Source of the DNA: Oscillospiraceae bacterium
GTDB taxonomy: Bacteria > Bacillota > Clostridia > Oscillospirales > Oscillospiraceae
NCBI GenBank assembly: GCA_009782435.1
Contig: WRJA01000001.1
Location: forward strand, 1-64,000
Direction of reading: 5' to 3'
DNA: 64,000 nucleotides
The notes under the pieces are model-generated. The model did not search any database and was not told the origin of the DNA. It saw nothing but the letters and a program-made list of their open reading frames with translations. Shown piece after piece: positions 17,100 through 25,025 of this stretch. The translations under genes were made by a program, and so were the position numbers. The stretch's first letter is position 1; every line of letters starts with the position of its first letter.

Positions 17100-19787
17100 T
17101 CACAAACTCAGGATCAAATCTTGAAAACGAACAGCCAGACTCGCCATATGGACGCGCTGTAATACGCCGTCCGCGTTCATGGTGCCGTCGCCGTTGCCTT
17201 TAAAAATACCGAACTGCACCAATATGCCCATATATATAAGCTGCTCATCTGTCAAATGACCCAAGTCGGTGAAATCCGCCAGAATCTCTTTTGCCCGGTC
17301 AACATCCATGTCGGGTTTCATTCCGAGTGTTTCCAGCGCGTTGCATATAAGCTCGGCGGTCTGAAGACGCGTCATGGGAGCATCGGGGTCAATTCCGGCG
17401 CCGAGCAGACCGTTTGCCGCCGCGGTGTTGAAAATTTCCGCGTACCACGCCTCCTGATCTGTGTCTTTTGCGGGTCCGGCGTCCGCGTCCGGGGGAATGC
17501 CGATCGCGCGCAGGAACATCGTCACCGCCTCGGCCCCGGTCACTTCGCCCGCCGGGTTGAAATCGCCGCCGCCCACGCCTTCGACGATCATCAAAGAGGC
17601 GGCCCGGTTGATTTCATCCTTGCCCCAATGTTCGGCAACATCATTAAACCCGGCCTCAACGTGAAGCGGCACAAGCACGACGTCGCCGCTTATGAGGACC
17701 GTCACCGTACCGTCGGCGTTGACCTTTGTCGGCACGGGCGTCAGCGTGCCGTCTTTGTTCACGATCGCCATGACGGTGGCGTCTCCCGCGTCGACTCCGC
17801 TGACGGTGGTGAGTGCCGGGGAGTCGCCGCCCGAAACCGCGACCGCCGCCCCCGCGGACTCAACGGAGATGCCGGCGCCGGCGCCGGTCTCGGCGGCGTT
17901 TTTCACCGCTTCGTCTGCCGCCGTTTGCTGTTCAGCCGTGGGTTCCGACGCCTTGGCTTCCGTCTGCGGGATCCCGGGCGCCGCCGGCGGCGGCGCGCCG
18001 GGAGTTGTATTCCCGGGCGCATAGGGAGCCGGTGTCCCTTCGCCCGGATCGACCTTGCGGGCGTTTACTTCAATGGTGTGGATATCCCTTACCCAGTGAG
18101 GGCGGTTTACGTCGGTTTCGTCTTTCTGTCCCACGGCCAACCGTAAACTATCGAGAGGGTTTCCGTTTTCCTCCCATATCAGCATCAGTTTATTGCCGTC
18201 CCTGTCCGTCCAGTGAATTCCCAAGGGATTTGCGTCAAAATTAAAGCTGCGCTCAAAGGCGGCAGTACTCATGCCCGGTCCGCCGCCCAGTACTTTTATA
18301 CTCTGAGCACTGCCGGTCAGTGTAATCGCTTTACCAAGCAGGTCCTCAATATTAATGCCCTTTACTGTGGCCTGCCCGGAAGTGCCGACGTTGTTCAGGT
18401 GATTAAAAGTTTTTGTTTGAGTATGCGCAGTAACACCCGGATACGTCAGCAATCCCGTGAAAGTGAAGTAGATATCTTTTGCCACAGCTCCGATGACCCT
18501 GAAATCGTAGTTTTCCGGCGTCGCGCCGCCTACGCTCACATATGTATTCGGATCCGCAGGCCCGCCCCCGCTGCTCGAAAACTGCGGCACGGTAACCGTA
18601 GCCGACGCGCCCGCGTAGTGAGTAGCCGTCTCTGTGTAACGGACATGGTATTGCCCCGGCGCCGCCGAGGTGCTGCCGCTCGCGCAGTCGAGCCAGGACA
18701 GGCCGTCTGCGCTGTATTGCATGTCTGTTGTTGTACCGTTTATGCTGCCGTTCGCCCCGGCGCTTGTCGGTCCTGCACCGGTCAAGCCGGTGGGCGCGCT
18801 TTGCGGCAGCTTTGCAGGTGTCCAGTCAGGCGTATCCGAGTCGTATTTGAAAGCATAGGTCTCTACCGCAGAAGCAAGCTGCCCGTATCCCAGCGTAAAC
18901 GCCTTCACGATAAAGTATCCGCTGCCGTCGTCCGCCGGCACAACAATCGAGGGGTTGGCGGAAACGGACGGGCCGTTGCTGTTCCAGTTAAAAATATCCG
19001 CGTTTGCGATGGTCGGCTCCGAGCCGCCTATAGTGTACATATATTTATGCGATGTGCCCCCTTGGCCGTGAGTATTATTGGTTATCCTGATCTTGTCTCC
19101 GGCGGTCACGACTGCGTTCTTCGCGAGAGGCGTACCCGTTTCTGCGCTCCCACTTTCAGCAAATATATAGGGAGCTCCCCAGGTAGCCGCCAACCCGCCG
19201 ATTTCGATGGTCGCGATCGTTTGGTTCATGACGCCCCTGAACTGCTCGTGGGGATAGGTCAGGCCCATAAAATTTCGCGGCGCGGAACTGCCCTGGTTAA
19301 AACTGATAATAGCCGGTACCGCGCCTTTTTCGACCCCTTGCTTTAATTGGGCTTGACCCGATGTGCCGCCGGGGTACTCGTAGGTGTAGCGCTCTTCCGA
19401 CAATTGCCCCCAGGTGAATGATACCCTCATGGAATCGGCCGCCACAAAAGTAATCACACGGTCGGATTCAAGAGCGCCGGTATCGACTCCGGCATATCCC
19501 AGCAGGTCTTCCACCGTGATCCCCGTTGCCGGAGTTCCGGTATACCGAAACGTGCCGGCAGTGTTGGTTTCGACGTAGGTGAACGGGCCCACTGTCGTAA
19601 GATCTTCTTCTCTATCAGTGACTGTAATAATTTTGTTAATTCCTTCTGCCGTCCACACGACTTCAATGTCACTGTCGTTCGCCGCCATAGCCGGCAGGGC
19701 CATTGTGACTATGCTCAGCAGCATTGCGAGCGCTAATGCAAGGGAAAAGGTGCTGCGCCGAATCGTTCGCGTGTTGGTTTTTTTCAT
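17100..19787 (-). CDS. Large SLH surface protein with two sulfite-oxidase-fold domains
   Basis: 895 aa. Signal peptide cleaved near ALPAMA (about residue 35). Order: molybdopterin-binding-like domain (about 40-200, GITVEDLLGYAGVD), chitobiase-like domain (about 205-320, YMYTIGGSEPT), a short Ig-like repeat (about 335-405), a second molybdopterin-binding-like domain (about 415-580, GINIEDLLGKAI, VRDIHTIEV), a Pro-rich linker, an Ala/Gly-rich stretch and three SLH-type repeats (about 725-895, FNDVAEHWGKDEINRA). Both oxidase-fold domains lack the Moco Cys. An AGGAGG site precedes the ATG. A promoter lies about 200 bp upstream (19988-20016), giving a long leader. Probably a wall-anchored receptor or scaffold related to the lipoproteins at 23.7-30.1 kb. 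Confidence 0.85.
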   Translation of the reverse strand: MKKTNTRTIRRSTFSLALALAMLLSIVTMALPAMAANDSDIEVVWTAEGINKIITVTDREEDLTTVGPFTYVETNTAGTFRYTGTPATGITVEDLLGYAGVDTGALESDRVITFVAADSMRVSFTWGQLSEERYTYEYPGGTSGQAQLKQGVEKGAVPAIISFNQGSSAPRNFMGLTYPHEQFRGVMNQTIATIEIGGLAATWGAPYIFAESGSAETGTPLAKNAVVTAGDKIRITNNTHGQGGTSHKYMYTIGGSEPTIANADIFNWNSNGPSVSANPSIVVPADDGSGYFIVKAFTLGYGQLASAVETYAFKYDSDTPDWTPAKLPQSAPTGLTGAGPTSAGANGSINGTTTDMQYSADGLSWLDCASGSTSAAPGQYHVRYTETATHYAGASATVTVPQFSSSGGGPADPNTYVSVGGATPENYDFRVIGAVAKDIYFTFTGLLTYPGVTAHTQTKTFNHLNNVGTSGQATVKGINIEDLLGKAITLTGSAQSIKVLGGGPGMSTAAFERSFNFDANPLGIHWTDRDGNKLMLIWEENGNPLDSLRLAVGQKDETDVNRPHWVRDIHTIEVNARKVDPGEGTPAPYAPGNTTPGAPPPAAPGIPQTEAKASEPTAEQQTAADEAVKNAAETGAGAGISVESAGAAVAVSGGDSPALTTVSGVDAGDATVMAIVNKDGTLTPVPTKVNADGTVTVLISGDVVLVPLHVEAGFNDVAEHWGKDEINRAASLMIVEGVGGGDFNPAGEVTGAEAVTMFLRAIGIPPDADAGPAKDTDQEAWYAEIFNTAAANGLLGAGIDPDAPMTRLQTAELICNALETLGMKPDMDVDRAKEILADFTDLGHLTDEQLIYMGILVQFGIFKGNGDGTMNADGVLQRVHMASLAVRFQDLILSL

Positions 19788-19987
19788 AACAAATCCTCCT
19801 GATTTTAATTTAATTTTAAATAAGAAAAGCTCTTCTTCGAAACTGATGTCGATATCAGCCGTTAAAGTTACGGTTTAGTTGTCAAATCGTTTTCCCCTTT
19901 CGTAACTGCATATTACATAGCCGCGATATAGACAAGCAGAATAATAAACCGATCAACAGGATACTCATGAATGCTTTATAAAAACAA

Positions 19988-20016
19988 ATTATACCACGGT
20001 GTCATCGGTTTTACAA
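19988..20016 (-). promoter_or_regulatory. Sigma-A promoter of the large SLH gene
   Basis: Minus strand TTGTAA (20011-20016), 17-bp spacer, TATAAT (19988-19993). Confidence 0.65.
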
Positions 20017-20093
20017 TTCCGCTCGTTATGAAATAAATCTATCAATTATATAACTTTTATCAATATGCGCTTAATTTTCCGGCCCTGTTTCTC

Positions 20094-20122
20094 TTGATTA
20101 ACCCGTTCTCCCGGTATATAAT
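20094..20122 (+). promoter_or_regulatory. Sigma-A promoter of the LysR-ECF operon
   Basis: TTGATT (20094-20099), 17-bp spacer, TATAAT (20117-20122), 24 bp upstream of the LysR start codon. The -35 boxes of this and the divergent SLH promoter are about 80 bp apart, so one regulator could control both. Confidence 0.75.
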
Positions 20123-20146
20123 CACCGCGAAAGGACCTGTATTTTT

Positions 20147-21016
20147 ATGGAACTGAACCAAATACGGTATTTTATCTCAGCCGCGCATTACAATAACCTC
20201 TCGAAAGCCGCGCGCATCCTGAATATCACTCAACCGACACTGTCAAAAAGTATATCCAACTTGGAGGAAGAATTGGGGATCAAGCTTTTTGACCGCTTCG
20301 GGAAGAAAATCAGGCTTAACGAATGCGGCAAAAGATTCCTTGAAAACGCGGAGAACTCTGTGCAAGAGTTGGAAAACGCCGTAGCGGCCGCAAAAAACCG
20401 TACCGCCGGCCCGTCGCTGTATCTCGGACTGTTTCTCCACAGCGACAGGTTCATGCGATGTCTCGGCGATTTTTCAAAAGCGAACCCCGATTTGAGTTTT
20501 CAAGCGGATCATTTGAGCATCGCGTCCCGCAATGTCGATATCAATGAATTTGATATGCTTCTTTACCCCGGGAATCCTTTGTTTCAAAAATACAAAGGAT
20601 ATATGATATATTCGGATCCGTATTATCTGGCGGTGCATAAGTCCGATCGGCTTGCCGGAAAAGACGTCGCGCATCTCGCCGATGTATCCGGCCGGAAAGT
20701 GATCTTCATTAAGAACGACGGCAAGTTGTTTGATTTGCCGTACCATATGTGTATAAACTCCGGTATCCGTATAAGTGCCGGCATATTTACAAACAGCCCG
20801 GAAGTACAGCGCCTGTTGATATCCGATAATTGCGGAGTTGGTTTTGTGCCGAAAAGCGAATCGGGTGTCTATGCCGCCGACCCCGATACTGTCCTTTTGG
20901 ATGTTGATGAAGGCGGTCTCAGCAGGGACATAATGATCGGGTTTAAAAGAGAAAAGCACCTCAGCGCCGAAGGCAGACGTTTCTCCGCTTTTGTTCGCGA
21001 TCATTTCGGTATTTAA
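20147..21016 (+). CDS. LysR-type transcriptional regulator
   Basis: 289 aa. N-terminal winged helix-turn-helix (1-60) with the family pattern NLSKAARILNITQPTLSKSI and LEEELGIKLFDR, then a periplasmic-binding-protein-like effector domain. It is the first gene of a plus-strand unit with the ECF transporter (next start 20 bp after its stop), and lies divergent to the large SLH gene. By family habit it would sense a small molecule related to its operon and regulate it and the divergent gene; the ligand is unknown. Confidence 0.92.
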   Translation: MELNQIRYFISAAHYNNLSKAARILNITQPTLSKSISNLEEELGIKLFDRFGKKIRLNECGKRFLENAENSVQELENAVAAAKNRTAGPSLYLGLFLHSDRFMRCLGDFSKANPDLSFQADHLSIASRNVDINEFDMLLYPGNPLFQKYKGYMIYSDPYYLAVHKSDRLAGKDVAHLADVSGRKVIFIKNDGKLFDLPYHMCINSGIRISAGIFTNSPEVQRLLISDNCGVGFVPKSESGVYAADPDTVLLDVDEGGLSRDIMIGFKREKHLSAEGRRFSAFVRDHFGI

Positions 21017-21035
21017 AAGAAAGGGGCAACCCGGC

Positions 21036-21596
21036 TTGACACTGATACAAAGATCTCTGCGTCGTTTTACGGTAAGGGATTTGATATTGACGGCTGCCGC
21101 GGCGGCATTGGGTATCGCGGTCAAAACCGTCGTTACTCCTCTTATACACATCGTCAGCGCGCCGCTTTTGATTCCCGGCGGGGCCTTGGCCGGAGGCTTG
21201 TATATGATGTGGCTGATCATGGCCGCCGGATTGACCGGCAAACGCGGAGCCGCATCTCTGGCGGGTTTTGTGCAGGCGATACTTGTAATATCAGCCGGCG
21301 GGACCGCTTCCCACGGGCTGCTGAGCTTAGTAAGCTATACGCTGCCGGGCTTGACCGTCGACCTGATACTGTTTTTAGCGCGGCAAAGGGCCGACGCCCT
21401 GCCGGGATGTTTTTTCGCGTGTATGGCGGCAAATATCGCCGGTACGATCTCAGTGAATATGGTTTTTTTCCGTTTGCCTCTTATTCCTCTGCTGCTGAGT
21501 TTAACGGCGGCGGCGTTATCCGGCGGCGCGGGAGGGGTGCTGGCATGGCATTTACTCCGCGCTTTACGCAGATTTAATATCATCCCGGAGATCTGA
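21036..21596 (+). CDS. ECF transporter S component (substrate-binding), specificity unknown
   Basis: 186 aa from the TTG at 21036, which has AAAGGGG 9 nt upstream; the open frame extends back to 20991 inside the LysR gene. About six hydrophobic helices, typical S-component size, and encoded directly before two ATPases and a T component. The segment ALAGGLYMMWLIMAAGL with GSS-free, Gly-rich loops recalls YkoE/HmpT-type S subunits, but I cannot assign it to a known vitamin family (no BioY, ThiT or RibU signature recognised). It probably binds the ligand handled by this locus. Confidence 0.75.
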   Translation: MTLIQRSLRRFTVRDLILTAAAAALGIAVKTVVTPLIHIVSAPLLIPGGALAGGLYMMWLIMAAGLTGKRGAASLAGFVQAILVISAGGTASHGLLSLVSYTLPGLTVDLILFLARQRADALPGCFFACMAANIAGTISVNMVFFRLPLIPLLLSLTAAALSGGAGGVLAWHLLRALRRFNIIPEI

Positions 21597-21597
21597 A

Positions 21598-22326
21598 GTG
21601 AACGCCGTTGAAGTGAAAAACTTATCATTTTCCTACGGCAACGGGAAACCCGTGCTGCGAGACGTCAGTTTTTCCGTATCTCCGGGAGAAATATTTGTGA
21701 TCGCCGGACTCTCGGGAAGCGGCAAGACAACGCTCTGCAATATTCTGTGCGGCGTCATTCCCCATGCCGTAAAAGGTGAAATAACGGGAGAAGTCACTGT
21801 AGCGAACATCAAACCGGCGGCCGCCGGTTTGTCTGAGACCGCCCTGCGGGCCGGGATGGTGTTTCAGGACGCCGACAGCCAAATCATATGCACGACCGTT
21901 GAGGACGAACTGGCGTTCGGACCGGAGAACCTTTGTATGCCGCCGGATGAGATCAGGCGGGCGGTGGATGAAATGCTTGCGGAGTTTGGCCTCGGCGAAG
22001 TACGGGACCTTGACCCCGCCCGTCTCTCAGGCGGAGAAAAAAAACTTTTGACAATAGCTTCGGCGCTGATTCTCGACCCTCCCGTCCTGATTTTGGATGA
22101 ACCGATGAGCGGCCTTGACGAAGAGGGGCGAATTCAGGTGCGCACGGCGATCGAAAAACAGCGGAGCCGCGGTAAAACAGTGATCACGGTCGAGCATGAT
22201 CTGAAGCTCGTGACATACGCGGACAGATGGCTGCTGCTGAAGGACGGAGGCGTCGCCGCCTGCGATACGCCGGATAAAATATTGAGCAGGGAGAATCTGC
22301 TTTCGGAATTGCGGTTGCTGCCATGA
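21598..22326 (+). CDS. ECF transporter ATPase, first subunit
   Basis: 242 aa, GTG start with GGAG 8 nt upstream, 1 bp after the S-component stop. Walker A GLSGSGKTT, signature LSGGEKKLL, Walker B VLILDEP, H-loop VEHD. One of two energising ATPases of the energy-coupling-factor complex (S, A, A', T). Its stop overlaps the start of the second ATPase (ATGA). Confidence 0.93.
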   Translation: MNAVEVKNLSFSYGNGKPVLRDVSFSVSPGEIFVIAGLSGSGKTTLCNILCGVIPHAVKGEITGEVTVANIKPAAAGLSETALRAGMVFQDADSQIICTTVEDELAFGPENLCMPPDEIRRAVDEMLAEFGLGEVRDLDPARLSGGEKKLLTIASALILDPPVLILDEPMSGLDEEGRIQVRTAIEKQRSRGKTVITVEHDLKLVTYADRWLLLKDGGVAACDTPDKILSRENLLSELRLLP

Positions 22327-22961
22327 TAATGATCGAAAATGTAACTTACAGATATCCCGGAAGCGCAAAACCCGTGCTTTCCGGTTTTTCCGCATATTTT
22401 GATCGCGGCGAGATCGTGGCGGTACGCGGGAAAAACGGAATCGGCAAAACAACTCTGACAAAACTGCTGACGGGGATGCTGCGCCCGCAGACAGGCCGCA
22501 TTCTGATAAACGGCGCGGATATAAGCGGCATGGATCTGTTTGAAATAGGGCAAAAGATCGGTTATGTGTTTCAAAATCCGAATCGGCAGCTTTTCCGCGA
22601 CACGGTTTATAACGAAACGGCATACGGGCTGAAAAATATGGGCCTTAATAATGAACAGACTGAGCGGCGGGCAACCCGGTATCTGGATTATTTCGGATTG
22701 GCTTCTTACCGGGACGACTATCCCGGTAAGCTGAGTTTCGGGGAAAAACAGCGGCTCGCTTTAGCCGCTGTTTTGGCGTTGGGTACGGATTATTTGGTGC
22801 TTGACGAGCCGACCGCGGGTCTTGACGTATATCGCCGGCGCGAGTTGGGAGATATGTTAAAAAATCTGCGGCGGGATACAGACTGCGGCGTCGTGTTCGT
22901 AAGCCACGAAGCGGATTTTATCGCCCGCACAGCCGACAGGGAGTTGGTGATGGCTCTTTGA
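22323..22961 (+). CDS. ECF transporter ATPase, second subunit
   Basis: 212 aa, shorter than most ECF ATPases, as the C-terminal extension is missing. Walker A GKNGIGKTT, non-canonical signature LSFGEKQRL, Walker B YLVLDEP, H-loop VSHEAD. Forms the heterodimer with the preceding ATPase. Start and stop overlap both neighbours, so the four transporter genes are one translationally coupled unit. Confidence 0.92.
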   Translation: MIMIENVTYRYPGSAKPVLSGFSAYFDRGEIVAVRGKNGIGKTTLTKLLTGMLRPQTGRILINGADISGMDLFEIGQKIGYVFQNPNRQLFRDTVYNETAYGLKNMGLNNEQTERRATRYLDYFGLASYRDDYPGKLSFGEKQRLALAAVLALGTDYLVLDEPTAGLDVYRRRELGDMLKNLRRDTDCGVVFVSHEADFIARTADRELVMAL

Positions 22962-23689
22962 ATCTCGCGCGTTTGGATCCTCGCATAAAAATCTCTGTTC
23001 TTATCGGCCTGTCGACCGCAGCCGTGTTTCTGACCGGGCCCGCCGCGCTTTCGGCCCTGTTTGTTTTATCGACGATCATCCTTATTGCCGGAGGCGTCGG
23101 ACCGGGCGTGATTTGGGTCAAGCTGCGCGGCTTTTTCGGGCTTATTGTTTCGCTTTTTATTATTCAGTGCCTGTTTAATCGCGGCGGCGACCCCATGCTT
23201 ACGATAAGCGGAATAACGCTCGCAACAGATTCAGGTTTTTTCACCGCCGTTTCCGTATCTCTGCGCCTGCTTATTATCGCCCTCGGCGCCCTGATAGTGC
23301 AGACCGGGCGTACGCGCGATTATCTGCTTGCGCTTACACAGTGTAAAGTGCCGTATGAGATAGCTTTCACGATACTTGCGGCCCTGCGGTTTCTGCCGAT
23401 ACTGCGGGAAGAAGCGGGGGATGTTCTCTGCGCCGCCCGTATGCGCGGTCTGCGCGTAAAAAAAACGGGTCTGAAAACCCGCGCCTCGGCATATATAAGC
23501 CTTATTCTTCCCGTAACGGCAGGAGCAATAAACCGCGCGGAGCAAATGTCGATCGCCATGGAAACGAGGGCTTTCAGGGCATATCCGCGCCGCACAAACT
23601 ACAGGCGGCTGCGAATGCGAGCGGCGGATATGATTTATTTTATACTGTTCTGTGCGGTTTTGGCGGCAATTATTATACTGTTTAATTGA
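22958..23689 (+). CDS. ECF transporter T component (energy-coupling membrane protein)
   Basis: 243 aa, TTG start overlapping the previous stop. Hydrophobic N-terminal helices and the two cytoplasmic coupling helices with the conserved motifs ARMRGL (about 165) and ETRAF (about 207; usually xRG, here RA). It couples ATP hydrolysis to tilting of the S component. Its end overlaps the convergent THEP1-like gene by 8 bp, so the plus and minus halves of the locus meet here. Confidence 0.9.
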   Translation: MNLARLDPRIKISVLIGLSTAAVFLTGPAALSALFVLSTIILIAGGVGPGVIWVKLRGFFGLIVSLFIIQCLFNRGGDPMLTISGITLATDSGFFTAVSVSLRLLIIALGALIVQTGRTRDYLLALTQCKVPYEIAFTILAALRFLPILREEAGDVLCAARMRGLRVKKTGLKTRASAYISLILPVTAGAINRAEQMSIAMETRAFRAYPRRTNYRRLRMRAADMIYFILFCAVLAAIIILFN

Positions 23690-24218
23690 CGCCGGAAACC
23701 CAAAGAGCGAACGCCGGCGTGCCGGCGATCTCCCGCGGCAGTGAGTCGCGGTTTTTTTTGTTCACATCAATAAGCGTGACACGCGAATCATCTCTTATTT
23801 CCGCAAGCCACGGGACATCTCCGAGTCGCAGCACCCCGAGTATCGGTATATCACCGGATAAAGCGTTTAATACTGCCCGTCTGAAAACCGGCGCGCCGCT
23901 CTCCAATTTTCCGAGTTCGTCCATTATGAGCAGCTGCGCCCCGGCGCACTCGGTCAAAAGGCGTGTCCCGATATTCTCAAATACATCAATGTCACAGTCA
24001 AGTCCGCCCGATTCGGCGCTATAACCGGCAATTCGGTAAACCTCTTTTCCCCTGTCTCTTTCAGCCGGACGCATAAAGATATCCGGCTCGCTGCCCCCGG
24101 AACTCCATGTAAAAAAACCGCCGAGGGTTATCGGCGAGTGTTCCGTAAGGATATCCAATGTTTTTCGGATCACCGTACTCTTACCTGTATTTTTCGGCCC
24201 CTGTAAAAAGATATGCAA
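23682..24218 (-). CDS. THEP1-type nucleoside-triphosphatase
   Basis: 178 aa from TTG 24218 (GGGAGG 8 nt upstream; TTG 24224 also possible). Walker A GPKNTGKST near the N-terminus, Walker B LLIMDELGKLE, and RVTLIDVNKKNRD near the C-terminus, as in the THEP1 NTPase family, which hydrolyses nucleoside triphosphates but has no settled cellular role. It is the last gene of the eight-gene minus operon of surface lipoproteins and overlaps the end of the ECF T gene. It is likely cytoplasmic, unlike its operon partners. Confidence 0.85.
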   Translation of the reverse strand: MHIFLQGPKNTGKSTVIRKTLDILTEHSPITLGGFFTWSSGGSEPDIFMRPAERDRGKEVYRIAGYSAESGGLDCDIDVFENIGTRLLTECAGAQLLIMDELGKLESGAPVFRRAVLNALSGDIPILGVLRLGDVPWLAEIRDDSRVTLIDVNKKNRDSLPREIAGTPAFALWVSGVN

Positions 24219-24244
24219 AATCAAGCCCTCCCGCGTGAGCCACG

Positions 24245-24781
24245 CTATTTAAACCTTATGTCCACGGTTTCCGCATATTTGCACCAGCGTTGGGCAAACC
24301 GCTCATTCGGCAAAACAAGCATAAACGGGCCAAAGCCGCCCTCGCCGAGTGTTTTCATTATTTCGCCGTCCGTTTCGAAACACATAAAGACATTTTCCGG
24401 TTTATAAACTTCCTCCGGCGTAAGCGGCGTAACATATCCGTCCAGGCCGGTAACAACAATATACGCGGCATCCGCCGCATCGATGTCAAGTCCGGCTAAA
24501 ATCAGCCTGAGCTCCACGCCCTTAAATATGACTTCACGCGGTGAGGTCATACTCGAGGACATCACGGCGCTGAATTCTCGGGGCTGCAAATCAAGTAAAT
24601 CGGAAAGACCGACCGTAACCGCCGGTTCGCCGTCAGTTAAGATAAGGAATTCACGGTTTTCCTCCAAAGCCCGTTTCAGACCGGCGTCGCCTCGGTTGAG
24701 CGCAGCTAATACCGATACTGCGATCAGCAACAAGCCGAGCGTAAGATAAACCGCTTTATTCGCGTTTTTCGTGTTTTTCAT
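24245..24781 (-). CDS. Membrane-anchored protein with one sulfite-oxidase-fold domain
   Basis: 178 aa: uncleaved N-terminal helix (about 10-28), then a short molybdopterin-binding-like domain (VGLSDLLDLQPREFSAV, FKGVELRLILAGLDID, VVTGLDGYVTPLTPEEV, LPNERFAQRWCKYAETVDI). No Cys at the Moco position. It starts inside the end of the upstream two-helix gene and is part of the minus operon. Probably faces outward. Close in plan to the C-terminal domain of the FMN-binding lipoprotein at 25022. Confidence 0.75.
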   Translation of the reverse strand: MKNTKNANKAVYLTLGLLLIAVSVLAALNRGDAGLKRALEENREFLILTDGEPAVTVGLSDLLDLQPREFSAVMSSSMTSPREVIFKGVELRLILAGLDIDAADAAYIVVTGLDGYVTPLTPEEVYKPENVFMCFETDGEIMKTLGEGGFGPFMLVLPNERFAQRWCKYAETVDIRFK

Positions 24782-25025
24782 TTTTTGTCCCGCACTTTAA
24801 AAGAGCTTTCCACTCCTTCAAAAAAACACGCCGGTTCAAAAACAAATGCGCGACGAGCAAAAGGAGCATGAGGACCGCCGCCAAAGCGTGGGCGTCTCGC
24901 AGCGCGTGCCGGGCTATCCCCCATATCATGCCGGTTTTTCCGATATGAAGCAGCGCCCCGCTCAGTGTCAAAATCAAAAAAACGATCAGCAGCAGGCCGG
25001 ATATCACAGCCTTGAGTTTAGTCAC
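24756..25025 (-). CDS. Two-helix membrane protein, cytochrome-b-like (DUF4405-type)
   Basis: 89 aa with two membrane helices (about 7-26 and 47-66) and a charged tail. His46 and His60 are 14 residues apart across helix 2, with further His at 27 and 40; the block HALAAVLMLLLLVAHLFLN resembles DUF4405/cytochrome b561-like proteins, whose His pairs can hold haem. GTG start overlaps the stop of the FMN-binding lipoprotein gene (GTGA). A membrane electron carrier to or from that flavoprotein is a reasonable inference; haem binding is not shown. Confidence 0.65.
   Translation of the reverse strand: MTKLKAVISGLLLIVFLILTLSGALLHIGKTGMIWGIARHALRDAHALAAVLMLLLLVAHLFLNRRVFLKEWKALLKCGTKNEKHEKRE

Larger units (their letters stand above)
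19788..20146. other. Divergent regulatory region between the large SLH gene and the LysR gene
   Basis: 359 bp without a gene. Contains divergent promoters at 19988-20016 (minus) and 20094-20122 (plus). The minus transcript has a leader of about 190 nt that includes GTTACG/CGTAAC and CTGAT/ATCAG stems; I do not recognise a known riboswitch in it. Confidence 0.6.

Noticed and set aside
18213..19346. A 377-codon plus-strand frame inside the large SLH gene
   Set aside because: Opposite strand of a gene with signal peptide and SLH repeats; its translation is Arg/Cys-rich and looks random.
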